Shown: positions 7,139 to 15,889 of the stretch, in pieces
Layout: each line of letters opens with the position of its first letter
Numbering within the stretch: the first letter of the stretch is position 1
Assembly (NCBI GenBank): GCA_964471915.1
Contig: CAYYID010000008.1
Span: forward strand, 1-64,000
Reading direction: 5' to 3'
Source: JAIEPW01 sp964471915
Lineage (GTDB): Bacteria; Acidobacteriota; Terriglobia; Bryobacterales; Bryobacteraceae
DNA length: 64,000 nt
Translations under genes and position numbers: made by a program
The notes under the pieces: model-generated
Databases searched by the model: none
Seen by the model: the letters and a program-made list of their open reading frames with translations, nothing else
What the model was told of the DNA's origin: nothing

Positions 7139-8548
7139 ATGACAGCGAAACAAGTTCTCGACTTCGCCAAGAAACACGAGGCGAAGCAAGTCGACCTGCG
7201 GTTTACCGACCTGCCGGGTCTGTGGCACCACATCAGTTATCCGATCAGCCAGTTGGAAGAAGACTCGTTCGAAAACGGCTACGGCATCGACGGATCGAGC
7301 ATCCGGGGCTGGGCGGCGATCAACGAAAGCGACATGCTGCTGATCCCCGATCCGACGACGGCGTTCATGGATCCGTTCGCCGAAACGCGCACGGTGGTGA
7401 TGATCGGCAACGTGCTGGATCCCATCACGCGGCAGCATTATGAGCGCGACCCGCGGTGGATCGCGAAGAAAGCCGAGCTGTACCTGCAGAACTCCGGGCT
7501 GGCCGATACGGCGTTCTTCGGCGCCGAAGCCGAGTTCTTCATTTTCGACAACGTCCGTTTCGACCAGAACGCGCACTCCGGCTACTACTTCATCGATGCC
7601 GAGGAAGGCCGCTGGAACACGGGCCGCGCGGAGAACAACCTCGGGTACCGCCCGCGGTACAAGGAAGGCTACTTCCCGGTGCCTCCGACGGATCACTATC
7701 AGGATCTGCGCAGCGAGATGGTGCAGACCATGATCGAGTGCGGGCTGCATGTCGAGTGCCACCACCACGAAGTCGCGACGGGCGGGCAGTGCGAAATCGA
7801 CCAGCGCTTCGACACGATGGTGAAGTCCGCCGACAACATGATGCTGTACAAGTACGTGGTGCGGAACGTCGCGTACCAGTACGGCAAGAGCGTCACCTTC
7901 ATGCCGAAGCCGATCTACGGCGACAACGGCAGCGGCATGCACGTGCACCAGTCGCTGTGGAAGGACGCCAAGCCGCTGTTCGCGGGCGATCTCTACGCCG
8001 GGCTGTCGCAGATGGCGCTGTGGTACATCGGCGGCCTGCTGAAGCATGCGCGCGCGCTCTCGGCGATCATCGCGCCGACCACGAACTCCTACAAGCGCCT
8101 GGTGCCGGGCTACGAGGCGCCGGTGAACCTGGCGTACTCGCGGCGGAACCGTTCGGCCGCGGTGCGCATTCCGATGTACTCGGCGTCGCCCAAGGCGAAG
8201 CGCATCGAGTTCCGGCCGCCGGATCCGTCGGCGAATCCTTATCTCGCCTTCGCGGCGCAGATGATGGCGGGCCTCGACGGCGTGCTGAACAAGATCGATC
8301 CGGGCGAGTCGCTCGACAAGGACATCTACGATCTCTCGCCGGAGGAGATGAAGAGCGTCCCGTCGATGCCGGCGTCGCTCGACGAGGCGTTGAACTGCCT
8401 CGAAGAGGACCACGGGTTCCTGCTGAAGGGCGACGTCTTCACTGAGGAGCTGATCGAGACGTTTATCAGCTACAAGCGCAAGGCGGAAGCCGACGCGGTG
8501 CGGCTGCGCCCGCATCCGTACGAGTTCGCGCTGTACTACGACATCTAA
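7139..8548 (+). CDS. glnA: Type I glutamine synthetase
   Basis: GlnA makes glutamine from glutamate, ammonia and ATP as a cytoplasmic dodecamer. The 469-residue protein shows the beta-Grasp start (VDLRFTDLPGLWHHISYP), the latch GYGIDGSSIRGW, the metal-site segment GAEAEFFIFD, GDNGSGMHVHQS, and the ATP/glutamate segment APTTNSYKRLVPGYEAP. A tyrosine near residue 394 in KDIYDLSPEE matches the adenylylation site of GSI-beta enzymes (usual form NLYDLPPEE), so regulation by GlnE-type adenylylation is possible. The ATG follows AGGAGAAGCG. A strong terminator follows at 8581. No P-II gene is adjacent. Confidence 0.97.
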   Translation: MTAKQVLDFAKKHEAKQVDLRFTDLPGLWHHISYPISQLEEDSFENGYGIDGSSIRGWAAINESDMLLIPDPTTAFMDPFAETRTVVMIGNVLDPITRQHYERDPRWIAKKAELYLQNSGLADTAFFGAEAEFFIFDNVRFDQNAHSGYYFIDAEEGRWNTGRAENNLGYRPRYKEGYFPVPPTDHYQDLRSEMVQTMIECGLHVECHHHEVATGGQCEIDQRFDTMVKSADNMMLYKYVVRNVAYQYGKSVTFMPKPIYGDNGSGMHVHQSLWKDAKPLFAGDLYAGLSQMALWYIGGLLKHARALSAIIAPTTNSYKRLVPGYEAPVNLAYSRRNRSAAVRIPMYSASPKAKRIEFRPPDPSANPYLAFAAQMMAGLDGVLNKIDPGESLDKDIYDLSPEEMKSVPSMPASLDEALNCLEEDHGFLLKGDVFTEELIETFISYKRKAEADAVRLRPHPYEFALYYDI

Positions 8549-8580
8549 GCCGTTTCTGTCTTTGGGGTGGGAGTTACGCG

Positions 8581-8609
8581 GGGCGTCCCTTCGGGGACGC
8601 CCTTTTTTT
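8581..8609 (+). terminator. Rho-independent terminator of glnA
   Basis: GGGCGTCCC (8581-8589), a TTCG loop and GGGACGCCC (8594-8602) form a perfect 9-bp stem, followed by seven T (8603-8609). The final T is shared with the stop codon of the convergent lpxI gene. Confidence 0.95.
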
Positions 8610-9409
8610 CAGCCGGCGACGATCGCGATCGAGGCTGCGTTCGCGGCGGCGAGCAGGTCGTCCCGGTCGAGCAGCAGAGTGCGGCCCGCGTCCACCGCGA
8701 GCGCGGTGGCTCCGGTTTCGCGCATGGTGGCTATGGTTACCGGTCCCACCACGGGCACGTCGAAGAGGCGGTGGCCGCGCCGCTGGGATCCTTTGACGAG
8801 GCGCAGGGGCTTGCCTTCGACGAGCGCCGCGGCGCGCCGCAGCATCGCGTCGGTACCCTCCATGGCCTCCAGCGCGACGCAGGCGCGATCAGCGATGGCG
8901 ACGCTTTGTCCCAGGTCGAAGGCCGAGAGCGCCGCGGCGATGCGGCGCCCGTAGTCGAGGTCGCGCTGCTCGTCTTTGTCCGGCTTGCGTTTCGTCAGCA
9001 CGCCCTCACGGGCGATCAGGTCCTGCAGGAGCAGGGTGGACTCGACCAGCTGGATGCCTTCCTCCGCGAGCACTTTCGCCACGCCGCCGATGAGGGCGTC
9101 GGTGTTCTTGCCTTCGAGCGAGGCGAGCAGCTTGACGAGCTTCCAGTCCGGCTTGATGGAGGAGAAGATCCTGGCGTGCTTCACCTGCCCGCACATCATG
9201 ACCTCGGTGATGCGCTCCGCGCGGCAGATCTCGATCAGGCGGGTCAGTTGGCCCAACGAAATCCAGTGCACGGGCGCGCCGAAGTTCTCCACTTCGCGGG
9301 AGGCTTCCTCCTGAATCGCGATCACGGTGATGTCGAAACGAAGGCGGCGCGCGGCTTCCAGGGCCAGAAGCGGGAAGCGCCCGTTGCCGGCGATCAAGCC
9401 GTACTTCAT
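8609..9409 (-). CDS. lpxI: UDP-2,3-diacylglucosamine pyrophosphatase LpxI
   Basis: LpxI hydrolyses UDP-2,3-diacylglucosamine to lipid X in lipid A synthesis, the role LpxH has in enterobacteria. The 266-residue protein starts MKYGLIAGNGRFPLLALEAA, as in the family. It contains TEVMMCGQVKHARIF, GGVAKVLAEEGI and the C-terminal DVPVVGPVTI ... AVDAGRTLLLDRDDLLAAA. The ATG at 9409 overlaps the stop of the preceding ImmA/IrrE-like gene as ATGA, so it appears translationally coupled to that gene rather than directly to lpxA. It ends against the glnA terminator. Confidence 0.92.
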   Translation of the reverse strand: MKYGLIAGNGRFPLLALEAARRLRFDITVIAIQEEASREVENFGAPVHWISLGQLTRLIEICRAERITEVMMCGQVKHARIFSSIKPDWKLVKLLASLEGKNTDALIGGVAKVLAEEGIQLVESTLLLQDLIAREGVLTKRKPDKDEQRDLDYGRRIAAALSAFDLGQSVAIADRACVALEAMEGTDAMLRRAAALVEGKPLRLVKGSQRRGHRLFDVPVVGPVTIATMRETGATALAVDAGRTLLLDRDDLLAAANAASIAIVAG

Positions 9410-10695
9410 TGGGCGAGCCGGATCTCTCCGGCGTACTCCCCGAGCCCGTGGTTTTCCACCTGATGGCGTATGACCCAGGAGGAGACCCCGAACTTGGCGG
9501 CAATGTCGTCGCACTCGTTGTCGCCGACGCCGCCGGAACTCAGCTCCTCGCGGATCAAATGCGCCGGAGCCAGAAACTCGGCGGCGAAAGCTCGACTTCG
9601 TTTCTGTCTCGCAGACCGCCCAGGGGTCACTACGACGGGCTCAAGGTCGGCCCGAGTCAGAGATTCACCGAGCGCACGGCAGTAGGCGAACAGGCGCGAT
9701 TCCATACGCGCGGGGCGGATACCGATTACGGGTGTCCCGTTAGCAGAAACGCCGGTAACCGCATGAATTTCGGCAGGTCCATTGAAATCGGCGGGCTGGG
9801 GTGTCTGCAAACGCGTCAGCAAGTCATCCAAGGTGAGGAAGCGGGTACCATTCAGGTTGAGGACTCTTCTAAGCTCGCGAGCCTCCTGGTAACCCTGTTG
9901 ATGCGGAGCCTCGCTGGGATTTGTCACCGCGGGCAGGCGTGGCGGCGCCCATTCGCGACGCTGGGACCGGACGTCGTCGAGGAAACTCCGGATCAGTGCG
10001 ATCTCGGCGGCCAAGGCCTCGGGTGCTGCCACCGCGAAGAAGTCTTCCGTTACGGTTCTGGGAAGCGACCGCATGGCATCCCGGATTTCCTCAACACGCT
10101 CCACCGGGAGATCGAACGGATCTAGGCCTAGGCGCGCTGCGTGTTCGCAGAATTCTCGATCCGCGACGTTACCCTCCGCTTCGAGGATCATCCGCCATTC
10201 GTCCGAAAGCCAAGTGCCGTGAATCCCAGCCCTGTCCAATCGCTCTAGGACAGCAGTGATCAATCGGGCAGCCTCGGCCTTCATCTCGCTGGCCGGCACC
10301 CGGAGCTCGGCACCGTTCAAGAATCGCAGTGCCGCATGACGGTGGGTGCTTGGGTTCGCCTTTACTGCGACCTCCCCCCCCTCCGGCCACAGCCAGAGGG
10401 CGGGCAGAGCAAAGCCCTCCCGTGCACCTCCCAGCGAGTGCCTCTCTTCCGCCGGAATCCCGGGCCTTTTCACCTCTTCAAACCAGAGAAACCACCAGTT
10501 CGCGGCGAGCCACTCGGCCAGCGGATACAACGGGATGGATATTCCCCGCCGGACGGATTCCGAACGGAAGTCGTGCAATTCGGTCAACACGACGTCCCCA
10601 GCATGGATCTCCAGCCGGCCCCAGGTCGCCGCCAACTCGGGCCCCTGGATGCCAGCCGCCTCCTCGGCCTCAAACTGAAAGCGCAGGCGATTCAT
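9406..10695 (-). CDS. ImmA/IrrE-like protein lacking the HExxH motif
   Basis: The C-terminal third of this 429-residue protein (RSRAFAAEFLAPAHLI ... CDDIAAKFGVSSWVIRHQVENHG) resembles ImmA/IrrE-type peptidases found in toxin-antitoxin and phage-regulatory modules. Where HExxH should stand, the sequence reads RLFAYCRALGESL, so a zinc protease activity is doubtful. The N-terminal part (LTELHDFRSESVRRGISIPL, LAANWWFLWFEE) matches nothing I recognise. Its ATG overlaps the stop of the upstream small gene (ATGA) and its stop overlaps the lpxI start (ATGA). It could be a regulatory or effector pseudo-protease. Function unknown. Confidence 0.65.
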   Translation of the reverse strand: MNRLRFQFEAEEAAGIQGPELAATWGRLEIHAGDVVLTELHDFRSESVRRGISIPLYPLAEWLAANWWFLWFEEVKRPGIPAEERHSLGGAREGFALPALWLWPEGGEVAVKANPSTHRHAALRFLNGAELRVPASEMKAEAARLITAVLERLDRAGIHGTWLSDEWRMILEAEGNVADREFCEHAARLGLDPFDLPVERVEEIRDAMRSLPRTVTEDFFAVAAPEALAAEIALIRSFLDDVRSQRREWAPPRLPAVTNPSEAPHQQGYQEARELRRVLNLNGTRFLTLDDLLTRLQTPQPADFNGPAEIHAVTGVSANGTPVIGIRPARMESRLFAYCRALGESLTRADLEPVVVTPGRSARQKRSRAFAAEFLAPAHLIREELSSGGVGDNECDDIAAKFGVSSWVIRHQVENHGLGEYAGEIRLAQ

Positions 10696-11087
10696 CCTAA
10701 AGGTGTACGCAACCAGTCCGGAACTTCTTCTTCATCGACCGGCCACCCCTTGTACTCCCCGTGGGTCGCATTGGTAAGGCGGGCCTGAAACCACTGTTCC
10801 TGCTGAAAAACCCAGGCGTAACGCGGGAAGCCGCTCTCAAGCGGTCCCGCAACCCGATCCGCAAGAACAGCCTCCCGCAGCCACTGAGTCAGCAACTCAC
10901 GTTGCTCCAGGAGCCGAGGGGGGCAAGTGCTGTTACCCACTCGGGGGCGAAAGGCGCCCGCGAAGGAAGGCGACGTTTTGTGCTCCGGGCTGCCGCGGTA
11001 GACCACGCGCTCTGCGGCGGCTTGCCGCGCTTCGGCGTTCCAGCCTACTCTAGCTCTCGGCCTCTTCCTTTCCCGGCGCGGCGGCAT
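10692..11087 (-). CDS. Small basic protein coupled to the ImmA/IrrE-like gene
   Basis: This 131-residue protein has a very basic N-terminus (MPPRRERKRPRARVGWN), then VVYRGSPEHKTSPSF. Its C-terminal part is aromatic (FPRYAWVFQQEQWFQARL ... GEYKGWPVDEEEVPDWL). It has no transmembrane segment. AAGGAC lies seven bases before the ATG. It begins 32 bases after lpxA and is joined to the following gene by ATGA. The pairing suggests an antitoxin-like or effector partner of the ImmA/IrrE-like protein. I do not recognise a named family. Confidence 0.6.
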   Translation of the reverse strand: MPPRRERKRPRARVGWNAEARQAAAERVVYRGSPEHKTSPSFAGAFRPRVGNSTCPPRLLEQRELLTQWLREAVLADRVAGPLESGFPRYAWVFQQEQWFQARLTNATHGEYKGWPVDEEEVPDWLRTPLG

Positions 11088-11119
11088 GCTTGTCCTTTTC
11101 CTAGGCTATCATCGCGCAC

Positions 11120-11893
11120 TCATTTCACGAATCCGCGCTCCGCCGTGCGAATGAACTCCAACACTTCCTCGATTTCGGGCACGCTGGGCACTTCGCCGCG
11201 GATGCGCGCGATGGCCTGGGTGGTGTTCAGGCCGCTGCGCGTCAGCATCCGGAACGCCTGTTGCAGGGCTTCCACCGATTCCTTGGGAAACCCGCGCCGC
11301 TCCAGGCCGACGGCGTTCGCGCCGAAGATCCGGATCTCGCGCTGGCTGACGGTGGTCGAGTAAGGCAGGATGTCCTGGGTGACCACGCTGTAACCGCCCA
11401 CCATGGCGTGCCGTCCGACGCGGCAGAACTGGTGGACCCCGGTGAACGCGCCGATCGTAACCCAGTTTTCCACCAGGACGTGGCCGGCGAAGGTCACTCC
11501 GTTGCCGAGCACGTTGTGGTCGCCGATGTGGACGTCGTGCGCCACATGCACGTAGGCCATCAGCAGGTTGTCGCTGCCGATCCGGGTCAGGCGGCCACCG
11601 CCCTCGGTGCCGCGGTGGATGGTGACGAACTCGCGGATGGTGTTGCGGTCCCCGATGCGGGTCTCGGCGGGCTCACCCTTGTACTTCTTGTCCTGCGAGG
11701 CGACCCCCACCGTCGCGTAAGGGTAGAAGACGTTGTCCTCGCCGATCGCGGCCGCGCCGTCGACGTACACGTGCGCCAGCAGCCGGGTGCGCGCGCCGAT
11801 CTCCACGCCCGCGCCGATGATGCAAAACGGGCCGACTTCCGCGGTCGCGTGAACGACCGCCGCGGGATCGACGATCGCGCTCGGGTGGATCAT
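11120..11893 (-). CDS. lpxA: UDP-N-acetylglucosamine acyltransferase LpxA
   Basis: LpxA transfers an R-3-hydroxyacyl chain from ACP to UDP-GlcNAc, the first step of lipid A synthesis. The 257-residue protein is a left-handed beta-helix with hexapeptide repeats from the start (MIHPSAIVDPAAVVHATAEVGP). IHRGTEGGG, YVHVAHDVHIGDHNVL with the catalytic His, and the C-terminal helical region NAVGLERRGF are all present. The ATG at 11893 overlaps the fabZ stop as ATGA. fabZ-lpxA is the common arrangement in Gram-negative bacteria. Confidence 0.96.
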   Translation of the reverse strand: MIHPSAIVDPAAVVHATAEVGPFCIIGAGVEIGARTRLLAHVYVDGAAAIGEDNVFYPYATVGVASQDKKYKGEPAETRIGDRNTIREFVTIHRGTEGGGRLTRIGSDNLLMAYVHVAHDVHIGDHNVLGNGVTFAGHVLVENWVTIGAFTGVHQFCRVGRHAMVGGYSVVTQDILPYSTTVSQREIRIFGANAVGLERRGFPKESVEALQQAFRMLTRSGLNTTQAIARIRGEVPSVPEIEEVLEFIRTAERGFVK

Positions 11894-12327
11894 GTCTTGT
11901 CGGCCAGCTTGCACAGCATCCGCGCCTCCGCGACGGTGACGCCGTCCACCGTCGCCACCGCGGCAATCTGCGCGAGGCTGGATTTCCGCTTGAGGATGTT
12001 CGCTTCGATGCGCAGCGAGTCCCCGGGCCGCACGGGCCGCCGGAACTTCGCCTCCTCCACCGTGGCCAGCAACACCAGCTTGTTCTTGCGGTCCTCGATG
12101 TGATAGAGCACCAGAACTCCGGCGACCTGCGCCATAGCTTCGACGATCATCACGCCGGGCATCACCGGATACTCGGGGAAATGGCCGACGAAGTACGGCT
12201 CATTGAAGGTGACGTTCTTCACGCCGACGATGCGCGTTTCTTCCATTTCGTCGATGCGGTCGACCAGCAGGAAGGGGTAGCGGTGGGGCAGGATCTCGCG
12301 GATCCGGTCGATGTCGAGGAGGGGCAT
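11890..12327 (-). CDS. fabZ: 3-hydroxyacyl-ACP dehydratase FabZ
   Basis: FabZ dehydrates 3-hydroxyacyl-ACP in fatty acid elongation and competes with LpxA for substrate. The 145-residue hot-dog protein has the standard start (MPLLDIDRIREILPHRYPF), the catalytic His in YFVGHFPEYPVMPG and the Glu in MIVEAMAQVAG. Two ATGs are possible. The one at 12342 directly abuts a TATACT hexamer (12343-12348). The one at 12327 leaves a 15-base gap and begins where family similarity begins, so it is preferred. It starts the fabZ-lpxA-(module)-lpxI unit. Confidence 0.94.
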   Translation of the reverse strand: MPLLDIDRIREILPHRYPFLLVDRIDEMEETRIVGVKNVTFNEPYFVGHFPEYPVMPGVMIVEAMAQVAGVLVLYHIEDRKNKLVLLATVEEAKFRRPVRPGDSLRIEANILKRKSSLAQIAAVATVDGVTVAEARMLCKLADKT

Positions 12328-12342
12328 TGAGTCGGAACCCAT

Positions 12343-12348
12343 AGTATA
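12343..12348 (-). promoter_or_regulatory. -10 hexamer TATACT before fabZ
   Basis: The hexamer lies 15 bases before the chosen fabZ ATG and would give a leader of about 8 bases. If used, it excludes the alternative ATG at 12342, which would lie upstream of the transcription start. Confidence 0.4.
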
Positions 12349-12356
12349 GCGGGCCG

Positions 12357-14702
12357 TTACTTGCGCGCGAGCACGCCGGCGCCGACGGCGACCCGCACCG
12401 GCCGCTGCGGCACGGTGACGGCGAAGCGTCCGCCTTCGCTCGCGCTCCGCACCCACTGCACCACGGGAGCGCCTTTGGCGAAGTGGATCTCCACGGGCAC
12501 TTCGGTGGCGAAGTCCTCCGGGACCTTGGTCTGGGACACGGCGCCGGTAACGCGGAAGGCCGCGCCGCGTGGCGTCACGGCGTGCGTCACGCTCAAGTGC
12601 GGGATGCCCGTGCCGTAGACCCAGGTTTCGAAGAACCCGGTGAGCTTGGGGTCAACGGACTTGGGCGGCAGGAACTCGACGCACAGCTCGCGGAACTGTT
12701 CGGTGGAGAGCGGCTGCTGCCGGTACCGCCGGCACAGCTCGAACAGCATCTTGCGGAAGTTCGCCTCGCCCATGCGCCCGCGGAGCATGTGCAGGATCCA
12801 GGAGCCCTTTTCGTAAGTGATGGCGCGCCAGGCGTCGGTGGCGAGCGAGGTCAGCCGCACGCCCCAGGTGATCGGACCGGCTGACTCGAGGGTTTTGCCG
12901 TCCCGTTCCTGCAGCAAGCGGTCGCGGTAATCGCTCAGTACATCGGCGACGCCCCGCGCGCCTTTCTTCTTTTCGAGGTACAGCAGCGCGGCGTAGTTGG
13001 AAAGCGACTCCATCAGCCATTCGTCCTGATATCCGGCAGCCGTCACGACGTTGCCGAACCACTGGTGCGCCGTCTCGTGGGCCTCGATCAGCTCGGAAAA
13101 GAACAACTGCTGGCGCGAATCGCGGAATGCGGCCGGACGCTGCGCGGGGTCGAGGTACGCGATCGTCGACAGATACACGAGGCCGGGGAAACCCTGGCCG
13201 AAGGCGCCCGGGATGGGCGACACCGTCAGCGCCGGCAGGGCGGGCGGCCCGAACTGCTGCGTCATGAAGTCGAAGGCAGCGCCAATGTCGCTGGCGATGG
13301 TCCGCAACCGCGCCGTGGGATCCACAGGCGCCGCCGGCACCACGATCTCCTGCGGCCGCCGCGACGGCATCCCCGGGACCGGCGAGATGATCACCGTCGC
13401 CCGCGGCGTCAGCGCCGCTTCGGCCCGCCGGTTGCCGAAGACCTGCACCTTGCCGGCGCTGGCCCGCTCGTAGTTGCCGAGATTGAAGCCGAACAGCCGG
13501 ACCGGCTTCTCCGTGACGCAGCGCGTGATCCGGACGTCACCCTCCGTGCGGTCGTCCCGCACCTGACCCGGGGTGGCCAGGCTGAACTCCTTCGGATAGC
13601 GGAAGGTTACGTCGTGGAGCGCGAAGTTCAGGCCGCGCCGCGGGTACCAGTTCGCCCGCGACCCCACGAAATACACCTGGTTGCCGGCCTGGGTGATCAC
13701 CTGACCCGCGTGCCGGAATTCCAGTTCGTGCCGCGATCCCGGCGCGAGTGGAGCCGGCGCGGCGACCACGAAGGTGTCATTGTCGCTGCCCCTGAGCGCA
13801 CCGCCGCGCAGCGACTCCCGGGCGAAGATCTCTACCGGCTGGCCGTCCAGTTTGGCCTCTGAAACGCTCATGCGCCGCGACAGCTCGAAGGATAAGGCGC
13901 GGGTGGGGCCGCCCGTTACCTCGAAGCGCAGCCGCGTCACGGCTTCCAGCGACAGGTCGGGCTTCAGCTCGGCGGCGATCGTCACATGCGACACGCTTAC
14001 GGGATCCGCGGGCGGAGGCGTCCGCTTGCGCCGCACCGTGCGCGATTCGAACGAAGTCCAGATGTCGTAGACGGGCCGGTCGTTGCGCACCGTTAACTGG
14101 CCGGCGACGATCTGCTCCCGGCCAAACGGGTCATGGATCACGTCGAAGTTGCCCAGGGTCTTGCCGGAGGCCGCCAGGAAGAACAGGCCGCCTTCGCGCG
14201 GATCCAGAAGGTCCTCGAGGATGCGAACCTCGAAGCCGGTCTCGATGTTGCGCACGATGGGCGTCCACTGAGCCGCCAGCAGGGCCCCCATTTCCAGGCT
14301 CTTGGCGCCGCCAGGCGCTAGCTGGGCGTAGAGCTGGTCGACGGTGTTGTCGGTCGCGATCAGCAGCGCGCCGCTGATGTGCTCGTCGAGCGCCGGGGAG
14401 TTGGTGAACGACGCCAGGGATTGCCGCTCTCCGCGCGCCGGCGGCAGCAGGATCACCTCGCCGTCGCCCCCTTCGTTGTCGGCGCGGAACACTGCCGCCG
14501 TGCGCCGTCCCGCCACCGGCTTTCCGAAGATCAGGTAACCGTCGGTGAAGAAGACCCGGATGTCTTCCCGCTGGAAGGACAGGTCGCGGACAGGGAAACA
14601 GGCCTCCGGATCGAGGGTTGCGGCCCGGATCTCGCGGTCCAGTTCGGCGGGCGATTGCGCGGCGAGCGGCGCGGCCAGCAGCGCCAGCAAGAGAAACTTC
14701 AC
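12357..14702 (-). CDS. Secreted M1-family metallopeptidase
   Basis: A signal peptide (MKFLLLALLAAPLAAQS) precedes about 220 residues of unassigned N-terminal domain, then an M1-like region. The zinc motif HETAHQWFGNVV lies near residue 540, with the third ligand Glu in QDEWLMESLSNYAALLY, so the catalytic site is complete. The exopeptidase GAMEN motif is replaced by a PGAFGQGFPGLVYLS segment, so peptide specificity may differ from standard aminopeptidases. A C-terminal beta-sandwich (PHLSVTHAV...) follows. At 781 residues it probably works in the periplasm. It ends just before fabZ in the same direction. Confidence 0.85.
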   Translation of the reverse strand: MKFLLLALLAAPLAAQSPAELDREIRAATLDPEACFPVRDLSFQREDIRVFFTDGYLIFGKPVAGRRTAAVFRADNEGGDGEVILLPPARGERQSLASFTNSPALDEHISGALLIATDNTVDQLYAQLAPGGAKSLEMGALLAAQWTPIVRNIETGFEVRILEDLLDPREGGLFFLAASGKTLGNFDVIHDPFGREQIVAGQLTVRNDRPVYDIWTSFESRTVRRKRTPPPADPVSVSHVTIAAELKPDLSLEAVTRLRFEVTGGPTRALSFELSRRMSVSEAKLDGQPVEIFARESLRGGALRGSDNDTFVVAAPAPLAPGSRHELEFRHAGQVITQAGNQVYFVGSRANWYPRRGLNFALHDVTFRYPKEFSLATPGQVRDDRTEGDVRITRCVTEKPVRLFGFNLGNYERASAGKVQVFGNRRAEAALTPRATVIISPVPGMPSRRPQEIVVPAAPVDPTARLRTIASDIGAAFDFMTQQFGPPALPALTVSPIPGAFGQGFPGLVYLSTIAYLDPAQRPAAFRDSRQQLFFSELIEAHETAHQWFGNVVTAAGYQDEWLMESLSNYAALLYLEKKKGARGVADVLSDYRDRLLQERDGKTLESAGPITWGVRLTSLATDAWRAITYEKGSWILHMLRGRMGEANFRKMLFELCRRYRQQPLSTEQFRELCVEFLPPKSVDPKLTGFFETWVYGTGIPHLSVTHAVTPRGAAFRVTGAVSQTKVPEDFATEVPVEIHFAKGAPVVQWVRSASEGGRFAVTVPQRPVRVAVGAGVLARK

Positions 14703-14713
14703 TTCTCCACTAT

Positions 14714-14762
14714 GCCATCTCCGGCGCGTTGCGCCGGGGCCATCTCCGGCGTGTTGCGCCGG
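14714..14762 (-). repeat. Tandem pair of 24-25 bp hairpin repeats after pstS
   Basis: GCCATCTCCGGCGCGTTGCG opens copy 1 (14714-14738); copy 2 (14739-14762) differs by one base. Each copy contains CCGGCG...CGCCGG able to form a 6-bp stem with a 5-base loop. The pair follows the pstS stop codon directly, which suggests a transcript-end or REP-like element. Confidence 0.65.
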
Positions 14763-15833
14763 CTACTGCGCCGCCGGGCCCTTGATCTCGGCGATCAGCT
14801 TCTTCGCCGCCTCGGCCACCGGTTGCGGCAGCGTGGCGTACTCGAGCGACATCGCCTCGTTCTGGCCCTTTTCGATCGCCCAGCGCAGGAACGCCTTGAT
14901 GGCGCCGCGCTTGGCCGGATCGGCGATCTGCGCCGGCACTACCAGGTAGGTGTACGAGGTGATCGGGTAGGCGCCGGCGTTCGGCGCATTGGTGATGGTC
15001 ATCCGCAGATCCGCGGGGATGTCCTTGAAGCCGTCGGCGGCGGTCGTGATGCTCTGCAGGTCCGCCTTCTGGAACGCGCCGGCGGCGTTTTTCACCGCGC
15101 CCCAAACCTCCTTACGCTGCATCGCGTAGGACAGCTCGACGTAACCCAGGCTATACGGAGTGTTCTTCACCATCTCGGCGATCCCGTCGTTGCCCTGGGC
15201 GCTCTTGCCCACCGGGAACTTCACCGTAAAGCCCTCGCCCGGCGACTTCTTCCACTCCGGGGAGACCTTCGAGAGGTAGTCCGTGAACACGTGCGTCGTG
15301 CCGCTGGCGTCGGCGCGATGGAGTGCGAGGATCGGTTTCGCCGGCAGGTTCACGCGCGGATTCGCCTCAACGATGTCGGGGTCGTTCCAGTACCCGATGC
15401 GGCCCGAGTAGATCTGCGCGAGGATCGCGCCCGTGAAGTTGAGGGGCTTGGTGACGCCCGGAACGTTGTAAACCGGCACCACGGCGCCGATCATCATCGG
15501 AAAGTGCAGGACCTTTTGGCCGAGGGCTGCGATCTCCTGGTCGTTCAAGGGGATGTCGCTGGCCGCGAAGTCCACGGCGCCCGCTTTCAGGCGCGCGATG
15601 CCTTCTCCCGATCCGACCGCCTCATAGGCAATCACGCCATCGCGGCGCATGTCTTCTTTGCCGGTGGTCTTGAACAGCTCGAACCACTTCTCGTAAACCG
15701 GAGCCGGGAACGTCGCCCCGGCCGCCTTGAGCTGCACCGGTCCGGTTTCGGTTTTGGGCGCGTCGCCACAGCCGGTCAGGAACACTGCCAGGCCGGTGGC
15801 CAATCCGTACGTAAGAAGAGAGCCTGCCTTCAT
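14763..15833 (-). CDS. pstS: Phosphate-binding lipoprotein PstS
   Basis: PstS captures phosphate in the periplasm for the PstCAB importer. The 356-residue precursor has a lipoprotein signal ending in the lipobox LTGC. The mature protein begins VQLKAAGATFPAPVYEKWF. Phosphate-contact segments are visible: AAGATF, GSGEGIARL, DFAASDIPLND and RADASGTTHVFTDYL. The usual pstC, pstA, pstB and phoU genes are absent on either side, so this is an orphan copy or the locus is split. A TACACT hexamer ends 8 bases before the ATG. Confidence 0.95.
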   Translation of the reverse strand: MKAGSLLTYGLATGLAVFLTGCGDAPKTETGPVQLKAAGATFPAPVYEKWFELFKTTGKEDMRRDGVIAYEAVGSGEGIARLKAGAVDFAASDIPLNDQEIAALGQKVLHFPMMIGAVVPVYNVPGVTKPLNFTGAILAQIYSGRIGYWNDPDIVEANPRVNLPAKPILALHRADASGTTHVFTDYLSKVSPEWKKSPGEGFTVKFPVGKSAQGNDGIAEMVKNTPYSLGYVELSYAMQRKEVWGAVKNAAGAFQKADLQSITTAADGFKDIPADLRMTITNAPNAGAYPITSYTYLVVPAQIADPAKRGAIKAFLRWAIEKGQNEAMSLEYATLPQPVAEAAKKLIAEIKGPAAQ

Positions 15834-15841
15834 AAGCGATC

Positions 15842-15847
15842 AGTGTA
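15842..15847 (-). promoter_or_regulatory. -10 hexamer TACACT, 8 bases before pstS
   Basis: The spacing suggests a transcript starting at or within two bases of the ATG. Confidence 0.45.
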
Positions 15848-15889
15848 TCGCTTTGGCGGAGGGGTCCGGGTTAAGTTCTCGTGAACGCC

